Positions 39,600-48,955 of a stretch of DNA of 64,000 bases are shown piece by piece. Both the position numbers and the translations under genes were made by a program. The stretch's first letter is position 1. Each line of letters starts with the position of its first letter. Where the stretch lies: the NCBI RefSeq assembly GCF_024662235.1, contig NZ_CP096276.1, positions 3,410,001-3,474,000 on the forward strand, written 5' to 3'. The stretch is from Pimelobacter simplex. GTDB lineage: Bacteria > Actinomycetota > Actinomycetes > Propionibacteriales > Nocardioidaceae. The notes beneath the pieces are model-generated. The model was given only the letters and a program-made list of their open reading frames with translations. It was not told the DNA's origin and did not search any database.

Positions 39600-40769
39600 T
39601 CAGATCTCGCTCTGGACCCCGGCCAGCAGCTGGCGCGCCATGACGATCCGCTGCACCTGGTTGGTGCCCTCGTAGATCTGGGTGATCTTGGCGTCGCGCA
39701 TCATCCGCTCGACCGGGTAGTCGCGGGTGTAGCCGTAGCCGCCGAGCACCTGGACCGCGTTGGTGGTGACCTCCATGGCGACGTCGGAGGCGAAGCACTT
39801 GGCCGCGGCACCGAAGAACGTCAGGTCGCTGTCACCCCGCTCGGAGCGGCCGGCGGCGGCGTAGGTCAGCTGGCGCGCGGCCTCGACCTTCATGCCCATG
39901 TCGGCGAGCAGGAACTGCAGACCCTGGAAGTCGGCGATGGACTTGCCGAACTGCTGACGCTCCTTGGCGTACGACAGGGCGTAGTCGAGCGCGCCCTGGG
40001 CGACGCCGACGGCCTGGGCGGCGATCGTGATGCGGGTGTGGTCGAGGGTCTGCATGGCGTACTCGAAGCCCTTGCCCTCCTCGCCGATGATCCGGTCGCC
40101 GGGGATGCGCACGTTGTCGAGGTAGACCTCACGGGTCGGCGAGCCCTTGATGCCGAGCTTCTTCTCCGGGGCGCCGAAGGAGACGCCGGCGTCGGACTTC
40201 TCCACGACGAAGGCGGAGATGCCCTTGGTGCGCGCGTCGGGGTCGGTGGTGGCCAGGACGGTGTAGAACTCCGACTCCCCCGCGTTGGAGATCCAGCGCT
40301 TGGTGCCGTTGAGGATCCAGCCGTCGCCGTCGCGCACGGCGCGGGTCTTCTGGTTGGCGGCGTCGGAGCCGGCGTCGGGCTCGGAGAGGCAGTACGAGAA
40401 GCCGCCCTCGCCGCGGGCCAGGGCGCCGAGGTAGTGCTTCTTGAGCTCCTCGGAGCCGCCGATCATGACCGGCAGCGAGCCGAGCTTGTTGACCGCGGGG
40501 ATCAGCGAGGCGGAGACGTCGGCCCGGGCCACCTCCTCGATGACCAGGACGGTGGCGAGCGCGTCGGCGCCGGCGCCGCCGAACTCCTCGGGGACGTGGG
40601 GCGCGTGGAAGTCGGCGGCCTGGAGGGCGGCGGCGGCCTCGTGCGGGTAGCGGGCCTCCTCGTCGACCGCGGCCGCGAAGGGGGCGACCTTGGCGTCGCA
40701 GATCGCGCGGACGGCCTCGCGGATGGCCTGGTGCTCCTCGGAGAGGGCGTACATCGGGAAGTCGCTCAC
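39600..40769 (-). CDS. Acyl-CoA dehydrogenase, FadE25-like
   Basis: This FAD enzyme oxidises acyl-CoA to enoyl-CoA. The 389-residue protein shows [26 protein letters not shown] and the C-terminal [20 protein letters not shown], then [14 protein letters not shown] with the catalytic glutamate (YEG). Neighbours purE, purK, birA and accD match mycobacterial fadE25 (Rv3274c). GTG 40769 has AGGAG about 10 nt upstream. It is divergent from a TetR gene that likely regulates it. Confidence 0.95.
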   Translation of the reverse strand: MSDFPMYALSEEHQAIREAVRAICDAKVAPFAAAVDEEARYPHEAAAALQAADFHAPHVPEEFGGAGADALATVLVIEEVARADVSASLIPAVNKLGSLPVMIGGSEELKKHYLGALARGEGGFSYCLSEPDAGSDAANQKTRAVRDGDGWILNGTKRWISNAGESEFYTVLATTDPDARTKGISAFVVEKSDAGVSFGAPEKKLGIKGSPTREVYLDNVRIPGDRIIGEEGKGFEYAMQTLDHTRITIAAQAVGVAQGALDYALSYAKERQQFGKSIADFQGLQFLLADMGMKVEAARQLTYAAAGRSERGDSDLTFFGAAAKCFASDVAMEVTTNAVQVLGGYGYTRDYPVERMMRDAKITQIYEGTNQVQRIVMARQLLAGVQSEI

Positions 40770-40799
40770 GGCGGTTCATCTCCTGCGGGTCGATCGACG

Positions 40800-40817
40800 G
40801 TACTCAGTATCGTACTC
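40800..40817. promoter_or_regulatory. Candidate TetR operator between acyl-CoA dehydrogenase and TetR genes
   Basis: GTACTC occurs at 40800-40805 and 40812-40817. Between them, on the minus strand, is GATACT (complement 40806-40811), a possible -10 for the dehydrogenase gene. A repressor on these repeats would block it. TAGCCT (40840-40845) ends 6 nt before the TetR GTG. Confidence 0.45.
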
Positions 40818-40851
40818 GCGGGACTGCGTTCCGTCGAGCTAGCCTGGGCCG

Positions 40852-41559
40852 GTGCCCGTGACCGCCACCTCTCGCGACCGTCTCGTCGCCGCCGCCTTCG
40901 AGCTCTTCGCGGGCCAGGGCTACGACGCGACGACCGTCGACGAGATCGCGGCCCGGGCCGGGACCGGGCGCAGCACGTTCTTCCGTCACTTCCGCGGCAA
41001 GGAGGACGTCGTCCTGCCCGACCACGAGGCGCTGCTCGGCCGGGTCGGCGAGCGGCTGGCGACCTCGTCCCCGACGGGGCACGAGGTGGCGCTGCGCGAG
41101 GCGGCCGGGATCGTGCTCGCGCACTACCTCGCCGAGGGGCCGACGGCGCGGGCGCGCTACCGGCTGGCGAGCAGCGTGCCGGCGATCCGGGACCGCGAGA
41201 TCGCGAGCGTGCAGCGCTACGTGCGGCTGTTCGCCCAGCACATCCACCGCTGGCTCGACACCGAGCCCGACGGGCCGCTGCGCGCCGAGCTGGTCGCCTC
41301 GGCCGTGGTCATCGCCCACAACCACGTGCTGCGGCGCTGGCTGCGCGGCGAGACCGACGACGACGCGGCCACCGAGGCGCTGCTCGACCACTCCCTGGCG
41401 CTCGCGCTCCCCCTGCTGCACGGGCCGGCCGCCGCCCCCGGCGCCGGTACGCCGACCGTCGTGATCACCGGCGAGGGCGCCGACGTCGAGCAGGTCGTCC
41501 GCGCCGTGCGCGACGCGCTCGGGAAGAAGCCGGGCGCGCCCGGCCTTGGGTCCTCATGA
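40852..41559 (+). CDS. TetR-family transcriptional regulator
   Basis: The 235-residue protein has the N-terminal HTH (DRLVAAAFELFAGQGYDATT, then AARAGTGRSTFFRHFRGKED) and a helical ligand domain; a basic C-terminal tail (about 190-235) is unusual. GTG 40852 lies 6 nt after TAGCCT. It is divergent from the acyl-CoA dehydrogenase gene and its stop overlaps the next start (ATGA). Acyl-CoA-responsive control of the dehydrogenase is likely. Confidence 0.9.
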   Translation: MPVTATSRDRLVAAAFELFAGQGYDATTVDEIAARAGTGRSTFFRHFRGKEDVVLPDHEALLGRVGERLATSSPTGHEVALREAAGIVLAHYLAEGPTARARYRLASSVPAIRDREIASVQRYVRLFAQHIHRWLDTEPDGPLRAELVASAVVIAHNHVLRRWLRGETDDDAATEALLDHSLALALPLLHGPAAAPGAGTPTVVITGEGADVEQVVRAVRDALGKKPGAPGLGSS

Positions 41560-41975
41560 GCACCCCGGCGCACCTGGATCCCGCAGCGATCGACCTCATG
41601 CTCGACGAGCTCACCACGTGGGCGGTCGTGGGGCTGTCCGGCAACCCGGACCGGACGGCGTACCGGATCGCCGAGCTGCTCCAGCAGCGCGGCAAGAAGA
41701 TCGTGCCGATCCACCCGAGCGCGCCGACGGTGCTGGGCGAGCAGGGCTACGCCACGCTGGCCGACGTCCCGTTCCCGGTCGACGTGGTCGACGTGTTCCG
41801 CCGCTCCGAGGACGCGGGCACCTTCGCCGACCAGGCGGTGGCGATCGGCGCGAGCGGGGTCTGGTTCCAGCTCGGTGTCGTCGACGAGGCGGCGTTCGAG
41901 CGCACCCGCGCGGCGGGCGTCGCGATGGTGATGGACACCTGCCCCGCGATCGAGTGGCGCCAGCGGGGTCACTGA
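41556..41975 (+). CDS. CoA-binding domain protein (YccU type)
   Basis: The 139-residue protein has the Rossmann-like CoA-binding pattern [36 protein letters not shown], and [20 protein letters not shown] ending [13 protein letters not shown]. Function beyond CoA binding is unknown. It is coupled to the TetR gene by ATGA and overlaps the convergent purE stop by 7 bp. Confidence 0.9.
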   Translation: MSTPAHLDPAAIDLMLDELTTWAVVGLSGNPDRTAYRIAELLQQRGKKIVPIHPSAPTVLGEQGYATLADVPFPVDVVDVFRRSEDAGTFADQAVAIGASGVWFQLGVVDEAAFERTRAAGVAMVMDTCPAIEWRQRGH

Positions 41976-42457
41976 CCCCGGACGACGGCGCCCTTCGCCT
42001 CGGCGACGGCCTTGAGCTCGGCCTGGAAGGCCGTCATCCGCTCCTGCAGGGCCGGGTCGCTCGCCCCCAGGATCCGTACAGCGAGCAGCCCGGCGTTGCG
42101 CGCCCCACCGATCGCGACGGTGGCGACGGGCACGCCCGCCGGCATCTGCACGATGGAGAGCAGCGAGTCCATTCCGTCGAGGTACTTCAGCGGCACCGGT
42201 ACGCCGATCACCGGCAGCGGCGTCACCGCGGCGAGCATGCCCGGCAGGTGCGCGGCACCGCCGGCGCCGGCGATGATCACCGAGAGCCCGCGCCCGGCGG
42301 CCTCCTGGCCGTAGGCGAGCATCTCGGCGGGCATCCGGTGGGCCGAGACGACATCGGCCTCGTAACCGATGCCGAACTCCTCGAGCGCCTCGGCGGCCAG
42401 CTTCATCACCGGCCAGTCGGAGTCCGAGCCCATCACGATGCCCACGCGCGCAGTCAT
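41969..42457 (-). CDS. purE: N5-carboxyaminoimidazole ribonucleotide mutase
   Basis: PurE converts N5-CAIR to CAIR in purine synthesis. The 162-residue class I enzyme has [49 protein letters not shown] and [23 protein letters not shown] 42457 follows TAGCCT (complement 42465-42470) by 7 nt, so it may be leaderless even though purK lies only 21 bp upstream. Confidence 0.97.
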   Translation of the reverse strand: MTARVGIVMGSDSDWPVMKLAAEALEEFGIGYEADVVSAHRMPAEMLAYGQEAAGRGLSVIIAGAGGAAHLPGMLAAVTPLPVIGVPVPLKYLDGMDSLLSIVQMPAGVPVATVAIGGARNAGLLAVRILGASDPALQERMTAFQAELKAVAEAKGAVVRGQ

Positions 42458-42478
42458 GGGCGCAAGGCTAGGCCGTCG

Positions 42479-43666
42479 TCAGTCGCTGTCGTTGCCGAGG
42501 TCGCCGCGGAACCACGCCGCCGCGTGCCGGGCCCGCTCCAGGCAGTCGTCGAGGTCGTCGCCGTAGACGTTGACGTGACCGACCTTGCGGCCGGGCCGCA
42601 GCTCCTTGCCGTAGAGGTGCACCCGCAGGTGCGGGTCCCGGGCCAGGGCGTGGGGGTAGCCGTCGTAGAGGCGGCCGACATCCGGGTCGTCCCCCCCGAG
42701 GATGTTGACCATCACGGTCCACCGGGCGCGCGGCTCGGGCGAGCCGAGCGGCAGGTCGAGCGCGGCGCGCAGGTGGTTCTCGAACTGGCTGGTGACCGCG
42801 CCGTCCTGGGTCCAGTGACCGGTGTTGTGGGGGCGCATCGCGAGCTCGTTGATGAGGATCCGGGTGCGCCCCTCGGCGTCGACCGCCTCGAACAGCTCGA
42901 CCGCGAGGATGCCCGTCACGCCGAGCTCGCCGGCGATGCGCAGCGCGAGCTGCTGGGCGGCGGTCGCGGCGTCGGCGTCGAGGTCGGGCGCGGGCGCGAC
43001 CACCTCGCGGCACACGCCGTCGACCTGGAGCGTCGCGACGACGGGGTACGCCGCCGCCTGGCCGCTGGGCGAGCGCGCGACCAGCGCGGACAGCTCGCGG
43101 CGGAAGTCGACGAGCTCCTCGGCGAGCAGCCGGACGCCGGTGGCCGCGTCGGCGGCGGCCGCGGCCAGCGGCTCGGCCGCGTCGGCGAGGGTGCGGACCA
43201 TCCAGACGCCCTTGCCGTCGTACCCGCCGCGGGACACCTTGAGCACGCACGGCAGGCCGAACGCGGCGACGTCCTCCTCGGAGGCGACCACGGCCCAGCG
43301 CGGCTGGGGGGCGTCGAGGCGGGCCATCGCCTCGCGCATCACGATCTTGTCCTGGGCGTGCACGAGCGCCTCGGGGCCGGGGTGGGCGATCACGCCGTCG
43401 GCGGCGAGCGCGCGCAGGTGCTCGGTCGGGACGTGCTCGTGGTCGAAGGTGACCACCGAGCAGCCCTCGGTGATCGCCCGCAGCGTCGCCAGGTCGCGGT
43501 AGTCGCCGACCTGCTGGTCGGGGATCACCTGGGCGGCCGAGACGCCCTCGGCCTCGGCCAGGAGGCGCAGCGGGACACCGAGCGCGACGGCCGGCTGGGC
43601 CATCATCCGAGCGAGCTGTCCGCCTCCGATGACGGCGATGCGGGGGGCGAGTTCGGTCGAGGACAC
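42479..43666 (-). CDS. purK: N5-carboxyaminoimidazole ribonucleotide synthase
   Basis: PurK carboxylates AIR with bicarbonate and ATP. The 395-residue ATP-grasp enzyme has IAVIGGGQLARMM, VTFDHEHVP, VLKVSRGGYDGKGVW, GVTGILAVELF and INELAMRPHNTGHWT. GTG 43666 follows TAGGGT (complement 43673-43678) by 6 nt. It precedes purE in the same orientation. Confidence 0.97.
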   Translation of the reverse strand: MSSTELAPRIAVIGGGQLARMMAQPAVALGVPLRLLAEAEGVSAAQVIPDQQVGDYRDLATLRAITEGCSVVTFDHEHVPTEHLRALAADGVIAHPGPEALVHAQDKIVMREAMARLDAPQPRWAVVASEEDVAAFGLPCVLKVSRGGYDGKGVWMVRTLADAAEPLAAAAADAATGVRLLAEELVDFRRELSALVARSPSGQAAAYPVVATLQVDGVCREVVAPAPDLDADAATAAQQLALRIAGELGVTGILAVELFEAVDAEGRTRILINELAMRPHNTGHWTQDGAVTSQFENHLRAALDLPLGSPEPRARWTVMVNILGGDDPDVGRLYDGYPHALARDPHLRVHLYGKELRPGRKVGHVNVYGDDLDDCLERARHAAAWFRGDLGNDSD

Positions 43667-43693
43667 GGCCGAACCCTAACCGGGCGGTGAGGC

Positions 43694-44020
43694 TTACGCC
43701 GAGCCGGTGTGCTCGGCCGCGGTGGCCAGCTCGAAGCGCAGCCCCTGGCCGCGGATCGTGGTGATCAGGTGCGGCTGGCGGGTGTCGTCCCCGAGCTTGC
43801 GCCGGACCCAGCCGAGGTGCACGTCGATCGTCTTCGACGACGTCCAGAAGGTGACCCCCCAGACGTCGCGCATGAGCTCCTCACGGCTGACCACCGAGCC
43901 CGCCCGGAGGATCAGCGCGTGCACGAGGTCGAATTCCTTGCGCGACAACAGGATCTCGCGGTCCCCACGCCACGTGCGACGGGTCATCGGATCGACCCGA
44001 ACGTCCTGCACCTCGATCAC
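43694..44020 (-). CDS. Stand-alone OmpR-type winged-helix DNA-binding protein
   Basis: The 108-residue protein is only the output domain of an OmpR-family regulator: LLSRKEFDLVHALILRAGSV, SREELMRDVWG, SSKTIDVHLGWVRRKLGDD and TIRGQGLRFE. No receiver domain precedes it; GTG 44020 lies 6 nt after TACCTT (complement 44027-44032), and the upstream sequence is not coding in this frame. It would bind DNA without a phosphorylation switch. It lies upstream of purK in the same direction. Confidence 0.85.
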   Translation of the reverse strand: MIEVQDVRVDPMTRRTWRGDREILLSRKEFDLVHALILRAGSVVSREELMRDVWGVTFWTSSKTIDVHLGWVRRKLGDDTRQPHLITTIRGQGLRFELATAAEHTGSA

Positions 44021-44087
44021 ACGCTCAAGGTAAGGACGTGGCGGCGTCCGCGAGGGCGAAATCCGCGGAATTTTGCTTTGGCGCAGG

Positions 44088-45038
44088 TCAGGCGCGTCGT
44101 ACGGCGACCGGTTCGACCACGCCGAAGCCCCGGACCGGGCGTGCCGGGAGCGGCCGGGACTCGATCTTGTCGGCCGGCAGGAGGTCGGCCGTGGCGTGGT
44201 CGACGATGATCCGGTTGCGCCGGGCGACCTGGGTCAGCCGGGCGGCCAGGTTGACCGGTGGCCCGAAGACGTCGCCGAGCCGGAGCACCACGCCGCCGGT
44301 GGCCAGGCCGACCCGGACGTCGGGCATCCGCGGGTCGCGGCCGATCACGTTGATGATCCCCTCGGCGGTCGCGAACGCGGCCATGGGGTCGTCGTTCACG
44401 AAGAGGACGGCGTCGCCCATGCTCTTGATCAGCCGGCCGCCGTCGCGGGCGATGACGTCGCCGCAGCGGGACTCGAACACCTCGACGAGCTCGCCGATCC
44501 GCTCCCGGGAGACCTCGTTGGACAGCGCGGTGAAGCCGACGATGTCGGCGAACCCGACGCTGAGGTCGGTGGTGTGCGGGTCGTCGTCGAGCGCGCGGAC
44601 CGACTCCATGCGGGCGATCGCGGCGTCGAGGTGCCGGCGCCAGGCATAGACCAGCAGGCCCTCGAAGCGCTCCCCCAGCCGGCCGAGCACCCAGGCGGCG
44701 TCGCCGCCCTCGCGCTCCGCGGTCGCCTCGTCGACGTGCTGGACCAGCTCGCCGACCTCCCAGTCGGCGAGGCGGGCCATGGTGATGCCGACGCCGCGGG
44801 TGACGTTGAGCGCGACGTCCAGGTCGATCACGCCCTCGCCGAGGATGTCGACCATCAGCCGCATCGCCTCGACGTCGGCGCGGGTGTAGGCCCGCTCGTC
44901 CCCGTGCTCGGCGAACCCGAGCGTGCGGAACAGCCGGCGTGCCTGGTCGAGCGGGATGCCCGCCCGCTCGGCGACGTCCGCCGCGGTGAGCTCGGGCTCC
45001 TCGCCCCGCGTGGCCCTCTCGGGACCTTCCTCAGACAC
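44088..45038 (-). CDS. Class III adenylate/guanylate cyclase with N-terminal regulatory domain
   Basis: The 316-residue protein has a MerR-like helical region (about 15-75: LTAADVAERAGIPLDQARRL) seen in actinobacterial cyclases and a C-terminal cyclase domain: SVGFADIVGFTALS (first metal Asp), LIKSMGDAVLFVND (second metal Asp), FGPPVNLAARLTQVARRNRI. It would make cAMP or cGMP as a soluble dimer. GTG 45038 overlaps the PH-protein stop by 8 bp, so the two are co-translated. Confidence 0.9.
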   Translation of the reverse strand: MSEEGPERATRGEEPELTAADVAERAGIPLDQARRLFRTLGFAEHGDERAYTRADVEAMRLMVDILGEGVIDLDVALNVTRGVGITMARLADWEVGELVQHVDEATAEREGGDAAWVLGRLGERFEGLLVYAWRRHLDAAIARMESVRALDDDPHTTDLSVGFADIVGFTALSNEVSRERIGELVEVFESRCGDVIARDGGRLIKSMGDAVLFVNDDPMAAFATAEGIINVIGRDPRMPDVRVGLATGGVVLRLGDVFGPPVNLAARLTQVARRNRIIVDHATADLLPADKIESRPLPARPVRGFGVVEPVAVRRA

Positions 45039-45552
45039 CTTCGTCCCGCCGGGCGTCCGGGCGGGCGTGGAGGTCGTGGAGCAGCTCGTTGAGCTGGCGC
45101 TGGGTGGCCTCGACGTGCGGGATGTCGTTGAGCCGGACCGTGCCGAAGGTCGACGCGTCGGCGATGATCAGGCTGCCGCAGCCGAACGGGCGGTCGATCA
45201 GGTTGATCTCGATCGAGATGTCGCTGACCCGGGCCAGGGGGATGTCGTGGCCGCGGCGGGTGACGATGCCGTTGCGCGTGATGAGGCGGCGGTCGGTGAA
45301 CGCGTGCACGGTGGTCAGCCAGACGAGGAACGGCCGGACCGTGAACCAGAGGATGCCGAGGATCGCCAGCACCCACACGATGAGCGTGAGCACGCGCTGG
45401 AAGCCCTCGTTGTCGAGCTTGACCTGGGCGACGACGGCGATCGCGAGGAACACGACCAGCGCCAGGATCGGCACGAAGAGCGCCTTGGGGTGCTGGCGCG
45501 TGCTGATGATCAGGCGCTCGCCCGGGTTGAGCAGCTTCTTGGAGATGGCCAC
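45031..45552 (-). CDS. PH-domain (YdbS-like) membrane protein
   Basis: The 173-residue protein has two TM helices (about 28-46 and 55-77) and a bacterial PH domain (AFTDRRLITRNGIVTRRGHD, RVSDISIEINLIDRPFGCG). The mycobacterial homologue sits next to birA (Rv3278c), as here. Function is unknown; the pairing with a cyclase gene by overlap is notable. GTG 45552 is the start. Confidence 0.88.
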   Translation of the reverse strand: MAISKKLLNPGERLIISTRQHPKALFVPILALVVFLAIAVVAQVKLDNEGFQRVLTLIVWVLAILGILWFTVRPFLVWLTTVHAFTDRRLITRNGIVTRRGHDIPLARVSDISIEINLIDRPFGCGSLIIADASTFGTVRLNDIPHVEATQRQLNELLHDLHARPDARRDEGV

Positions 45553-45597
45553 GAGGGGATCATCCCACCAAATGCCCGTCGCGCAGGCGGAAGCCCG

Positions 45598-46434
45598 CTA
45601 CGCGTCGGTAGCGTCCGTCGCCCGGACGTGGATCACGTCGCCCGCGCCCACCCGCTCGGCGCCGCCGGCCGTCTCGACGACCAGGCGGCCGTCGTCGTCG
45701 ATGTCGGTCGCCTTGCCGAGCAGCTCGCCGCCGCCGGGCAGCTCGACCCGGACCTGGCGCCCCAGCGTCGCGCAGTGCGAGCGGTACGACATCGCCAGGC
45801 GCGCCGTGCCCTGCTCGCCGCCGGCCTGCCACATGTCATAGCCCTCGCGGAGGGCGGCGACGACCGCGAGCAGCACCTGGGTGCGGTCGGGCGCGCCGGG
45901 ACCGGAGATCGCCAGGCTGGTCGCGGTCGGGATCGGCAGCTCCTCGGCAGTGGTGGCCACGTTGATGCCCACCCCGACGATCGCGGCGGGGCCGGTCGGG
46001 GTCTCGACCCGCTCGACCAGGATCCCGGAGACCTTGCGGTCGCCGTCGAGCAGCACGTCGTTGGGCCACTTCACCCGGGCGTCGTACCCGAGGGAGGTGA
46101 GCGCCTTGGCCACGTTGTGGCCCACCAGCAGCGGCAGCCACGGCCAGGACGCCGGGGGCACGCTGGGGCGCAGCACGAGCGAGAACGTCACCGCGGTGCC
46201 GGGTGGCGTCTGCCACACCCGGTCGAGCCGGCCCCGGCCGGCGACCTGGTGGTCGGCGACGACGACGAGGCCCTCGTGCGCACCCGCACGGGCCCGCTCG
46301 GCGGCCACCTCGTTGGTCGAGGGCGCCTCGGGCAGCAGCTCGAAGGAGAGGTCGGGGGTCAGCGCCGACACCTCGGCGAGCCGGGCGGCGTCGAGGGGTC
46401 CACGGACTGGGGGCTGGGTCGGGCCGAGAGTCAC
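45598..46434 (-). CDS. birA: Biotin-[acetyl-CoA-carboxylase] ligase
   Basis: BirA makes biotinyl-AMP and attaches biotin to acyl carrier subunits. The 278-residue enzyme lacks the N-terminal HTH repressor domain and has PSTNEVAAERARAGAHEG, VVADHQVAGRGRLDRVW, VKWPNDVLLDGDRKVSGILVE-type core (in segments) and VGVGINVATT. GTG 46434 is used; GTG 46440 is two codons earlier. A CAGGGT box (complement 46442-46447) is 7 nt before 46434. Divergent from accD, whose holoenzyme needs biotin. Confidence 0.94.
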   Translation of the reverse strand: MTLGPTQPPVRGPLDAARLAEVSALTPDLSFELLPEAPSTNEVAAERARAGAHEGLVVVADHQVAGRGRLDRVWQTPPGTAVTFSLVLRPSVPPASWPWLPLLVGHNVAKALTSLGYDARVKWPNDVLLDGDRKVSGILVERVETPTGPAAIVGVGINVATTAEELPIPTATSLAISGPGAPDRTQVLLAVVAALREGYDMWQAGGEQGTARLAMSYRSHCATLGRQVRVELPGGGELLGKATDIDDDGRLVVETAGGAERVGAGDVIHVRATDATDA

Positions 46435-46501
46435 GGGCACTACCCTGTCGCAGCAGACGCCCTGAGGAAACCCCGGGGTGGCAGGAGTTCCAGGAGGCCA
46501 C

Positions 46502-48115
46502 GTGACCGCCCAGCCGCAGTCGGCAGACGACCAGCAGATCGACATCCACACCACGGCCGGCAAGCTCGCCGACCTGGAGCGTCGTACTGACGAGGCCGTG
46601 CACGCTCCCGCCGCCCAGGCACAGGAGAAGCAGCACGCCAAGGGTCGCAAGACCGCCCGCGAGCGGATCGAGCTGCTCTTCGACGAGGGCTCGTTCGTCG
46701 AGCTCGACGAGTTCGCCCGGCACCGCTCGACCGCCTTCGGCCTGGAGAAGACCCGCCCCTACGGCGACGGCGTCATCACCGGCTACGGCACCGTCGACGG
46801 CCGCCAGGTCTGCGTGTTCTCCCAGGACTTCACCGTCTTCGGCGGCTCGCTGGGCGAGGTCTACGGCGAGAAGATCACCAAGGTCATGGACCTGGCGATC
46901 AAGTCCGGCTGCCCCATCATCGGCATCAACGAGGGCGCCGGCGCCCGCATCCAGGAGGGCGTGGTCTCGCTCGGCCTCTACGGCGAGATCTTCAAGCGCA
47001 ACGTGCACGCCTCGGGCGTCATCCCGCAGATCTCGCTCATCATGGGCAACTGCGCCGGCGGCCACGTCTACTCCCCCGCGGTCACCGACTTCACGATCAT
47101 GGTCGACCAGACCTCGGCGATGTTCATCACCGGTCCCGACGTGATCAAGACCGTCACCGGCGAGGACGTCACGATGGAGGAGCTCGGCGGCGCCCGGGCC
47201 CACAACACCAAGTCCGGCAACGCGCACTACATGGCCTCCGACGAGGACGACGCCATCGAGTACGTCAAGGGCCTGCTGTCGTTCCTGCCCCAGAACAACC
47301 TCGACGAGGCGCCGTCGTACGACGAGCCGGCGGACCTGGAGCCCAACGAGGGCGACCTCGCGCTCGACACGCTGATCCCGGACTCCCCGAACCAGCCGTA
47401 CGACATGCACGACGTGATCGCCACGATCGTCGACGACGCCGACTTCCTCGAGGTCCAGGCGCTCTTCGCGCCCAACATCATCACCGGCTACGGCCGCGTC
47501 GAGGGCCGCCCCGTCGGCATCGTCGCCAACCAGCCGATGCAGTTCGCCGGCACCCTCGACATCGACGCCTCCGAGAAGGCCGCCCGCTTCGTGCGGTTCT
47601 GCGACGCCTTCAACATCCCGGTGCTGACCTTCGTCGACGTCCCCGGCTTCCTGCCCGGTGTCGACCAGGAGCACCTCGGCATCATCCGCCGCGGCGCCAA
47701 GCTGATCTACGCCTACGCCGAGGCCACCGTCCCGCTGGTCACGATCATCACCCGCAAGGCCTACGGCGGCGCCTACGACGTCATGGGCTCCAAGCACCTC
47801 GGCGCCGACATCAACCTGTCGTGGCCCACCGGCCAGATCGCCGTCATGGGTGCCCAGGGCGCGGCCAATATCGTCCACCGCCGCACCCTGGCCGAGGTCG
47901 AGAAGGCCGGCGGCGACGTCGAGGCCAAGCGCGCCGAGCTGATCGACGAGTACGAGACCACCCTCGCCAACCCCTACATCGCGGCCGAGCGCGGCTACAT
48001 CGACGGCGTGATCATGCCGCGCGAGACCCGCGCCGAGGTGGTCAAGGCCCTGCGCCTGCTCCGCACCAAGCGCGAGACCCTGCCGCCCAAGAAGCACGGG
48101 AACATCCCGCTGTGA
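46502..48115 (+). CDS. accD: Acyl-CoA/propionyl-CoA carboxylase carboxyltransferase (beta) subunit
   Basis: The 537-residue protein is an AccD5-type carboxyltransferase that moves carboxyl from biotin to propionyl- or acetyl-CoA. It shows [48 protein letters not shown], and the second half [41 protein letters not shown] 46502 follows CAGGAGG by 4 nt. The stop overlaps the accE start (GTGA). Mycobacterium has accD5 (Rv3280) divergent from birA in the same order. Confidence 0.96.
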   Translation: MTAQPQSADDQQIDIHTTAGKLADLERRTDEAVHAPAAQAQEKQHAKGRKTARERIELLFDEGSFVELDEFARHRSTAFGLEKTRPYGDGVITGYGTVDGRQVCVFSQDFTVFGGSLGEVYGEKITKVMDLAIKSGCPIIGINEGAGARIQEGVVSLGLYGEIFKRNVHASGVIPQISLIMGNCAGGHVYSPAVTDFTIMVDQTSAMFITGPDVIKTVTGEDVTMEELGGARAHNTKSGNAHYMASDEDDAIEYVKGLLSFLPQNNLDEAPSYDEPADLEPNEGDLALDTLIPDSPNQPYDMHDVIATIVDDADFLEVQALFAPNIITGYGRVEGRPVGIVANQPMQFAGTLDIDASEKAARFVRFCDAFNIPVLTFVDVPGFLPGVDQEHLGIIRRGAKLIYAYAEATVPLVTIITRKAYGGAYDVMGSKHLGADINLSWPTGQIAVMGAQGAANIVHRRTLAEVEKAGGDVEAKRAELIDEYETTLANPYIAAERGYIDGVIMPRETRAEVVKALRLLRTKRETLPPKKHGNIPL

Positions 48116-48366
48116 CCGGCGAGCCCGCCGCCCCCGAGGCGGCCGCACCGGAGGCGGCCCCGCTGCTGCGGATCGTCACCCCCGACACCACGCCCGAGGA
48201 GGTCGCCGCCATCGTCGCGGTGCTCTCCTCGCTCGGCGGCGCCGCCCCGGCGCCCGAGCCGCCCCGCTCGGAGTGGGCCAACCCGGCCCGCGGCGCCCGG
48301 ATCGCCCCCGGCACCACGCTCGCCCACGGGCGCGGTGCCTGGCGGGCCAGCGGACTGCCGCGCTGA
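48112..48366 (+). CDS. accE: Acyl-CoA carboxylase epsilon subunit
   Basis: The 84-residue protein has the AccE pattern [20 protein letters not shown] and [11 protein letters not shown], after an Ala/Pro-rich start. AccE stabilises the actinobacterial carboxylase complex. The start overlaps accD by GTGA, so they are made together. Confidence 0.9.
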   Translation: MTGEPAAPEAAAPEAAPLLRIVTPDTTPEEVAAIVAVLSSLGGAAPAPEPPRSEWANPARGARIAPGTTLAHGRGAWRASGLPR

Positions 48367-48367
48367 C

Positions 48368-48724
48368 ATGAACCGGCTCATCGGCGCCGCGGCCACCTTC
48401 TACGGTGGCCTCGGCGCCGTTGCGCTGCTTCGGCCCGAGACGATCCCCGCCACCTTCGGCGGCACCGCCACCACCCCGGACTCGCGCACCGAGGTCCGCG
48501 CCGTCTACGGCGGACTGCCGCTCGCGATCGCCGCGGCGCTCGTCGTCCGGCCGGAGACGGCGGGGACGATGGGCGTGCTCACCGCCGGGATGGCGGCGGG
48601 CCGGGCGGCGTCGGCACTGGCCGAGCGTCGTACGACGGCGGTGACGCCGGTGTTCGTCGCGGTCGAGGCCGTGGTCGCGGCGGCGCTGTTCGCCGGCGCG
48701 CGGCGCCTCGCTACTCCTCGGTGA
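48368..48724 (+). CDS. Small four-helix membrane protein, DUF4345-like
   Basis: The 118-residue protein has about four hydrophobic helices and the pattern RAVYGGLPLAIAAALVVRPE typical of DUF4345. Function is unknown. It starts 1 bp after accE and is probably in the same transcript. A long hairpin follows before the convergent epoxide hydrolase gene. The 48725-48955 gap contains no other gene I can support. Confidence 0.75.
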   Translation: MNRLIGAAATFYGGLGAVALLRPETIPATFGGTATTPDSRTEVRAVYGGLPLAIAAALVVRPETAGTMGVLTAGMAAGRAASALAERRTTAVTPVFVAVEAVVAAALFAGARRLATPR

Positions 48725-48864
48725 CGCCGGCCCGGCGCTCGCGCAGGCGCGTCCGGGACGGCCGCTCGTCCCGCCGGCGGCGGGTCGGTGCTGAACGTGC
48801 GGCTGACGGCGACCGGCGACGATGCGCTTCATGCTCGGGTCCTGCACTTCCTAGGGGAGACGAC

Positions 48865-48918
48865 GACCTGCCCCACCCTTCGAAGCGCTGTCACAGCGTG
48901 TCAAAGGTGGGGCAGGTC
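48865..48918. terminator. Long branched hairpin between convergent genes
   Basis: Perfect 13-bp arms GACCTGCCCCACC (48865-48877) and GGTGGGGCAGGTC (48906-48918) enclose 28 nt that hold a second small hairpin, CGCTG (48886-48890) and CAGCG (48894-48898). It probably terminates both the accD-accE-DUF4345 transcript and the epoxide hydrolase transcript. Confidence 0.6.
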
Positions 48919-48955
48919 TGGTGCGCAAAACGCCGGTTCGGCGCTCGCTCGGGGC

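Noticed and set aside
48838..48860. Possible relative of the 22-bp repeat near the 48865 hairpin
   Set aside because: TGCACTTCCTAGGGGAGAC resembles one unit, but only one copy is present and the match is too loose.
48788..48906. Possible small plus-strand gene starting VLNVRLTATG
   Set aside because: No ribosome binding site, no family pattern, and the frame runs through the convergent hairpin into the antisense of the epoxide hydrolase gene.
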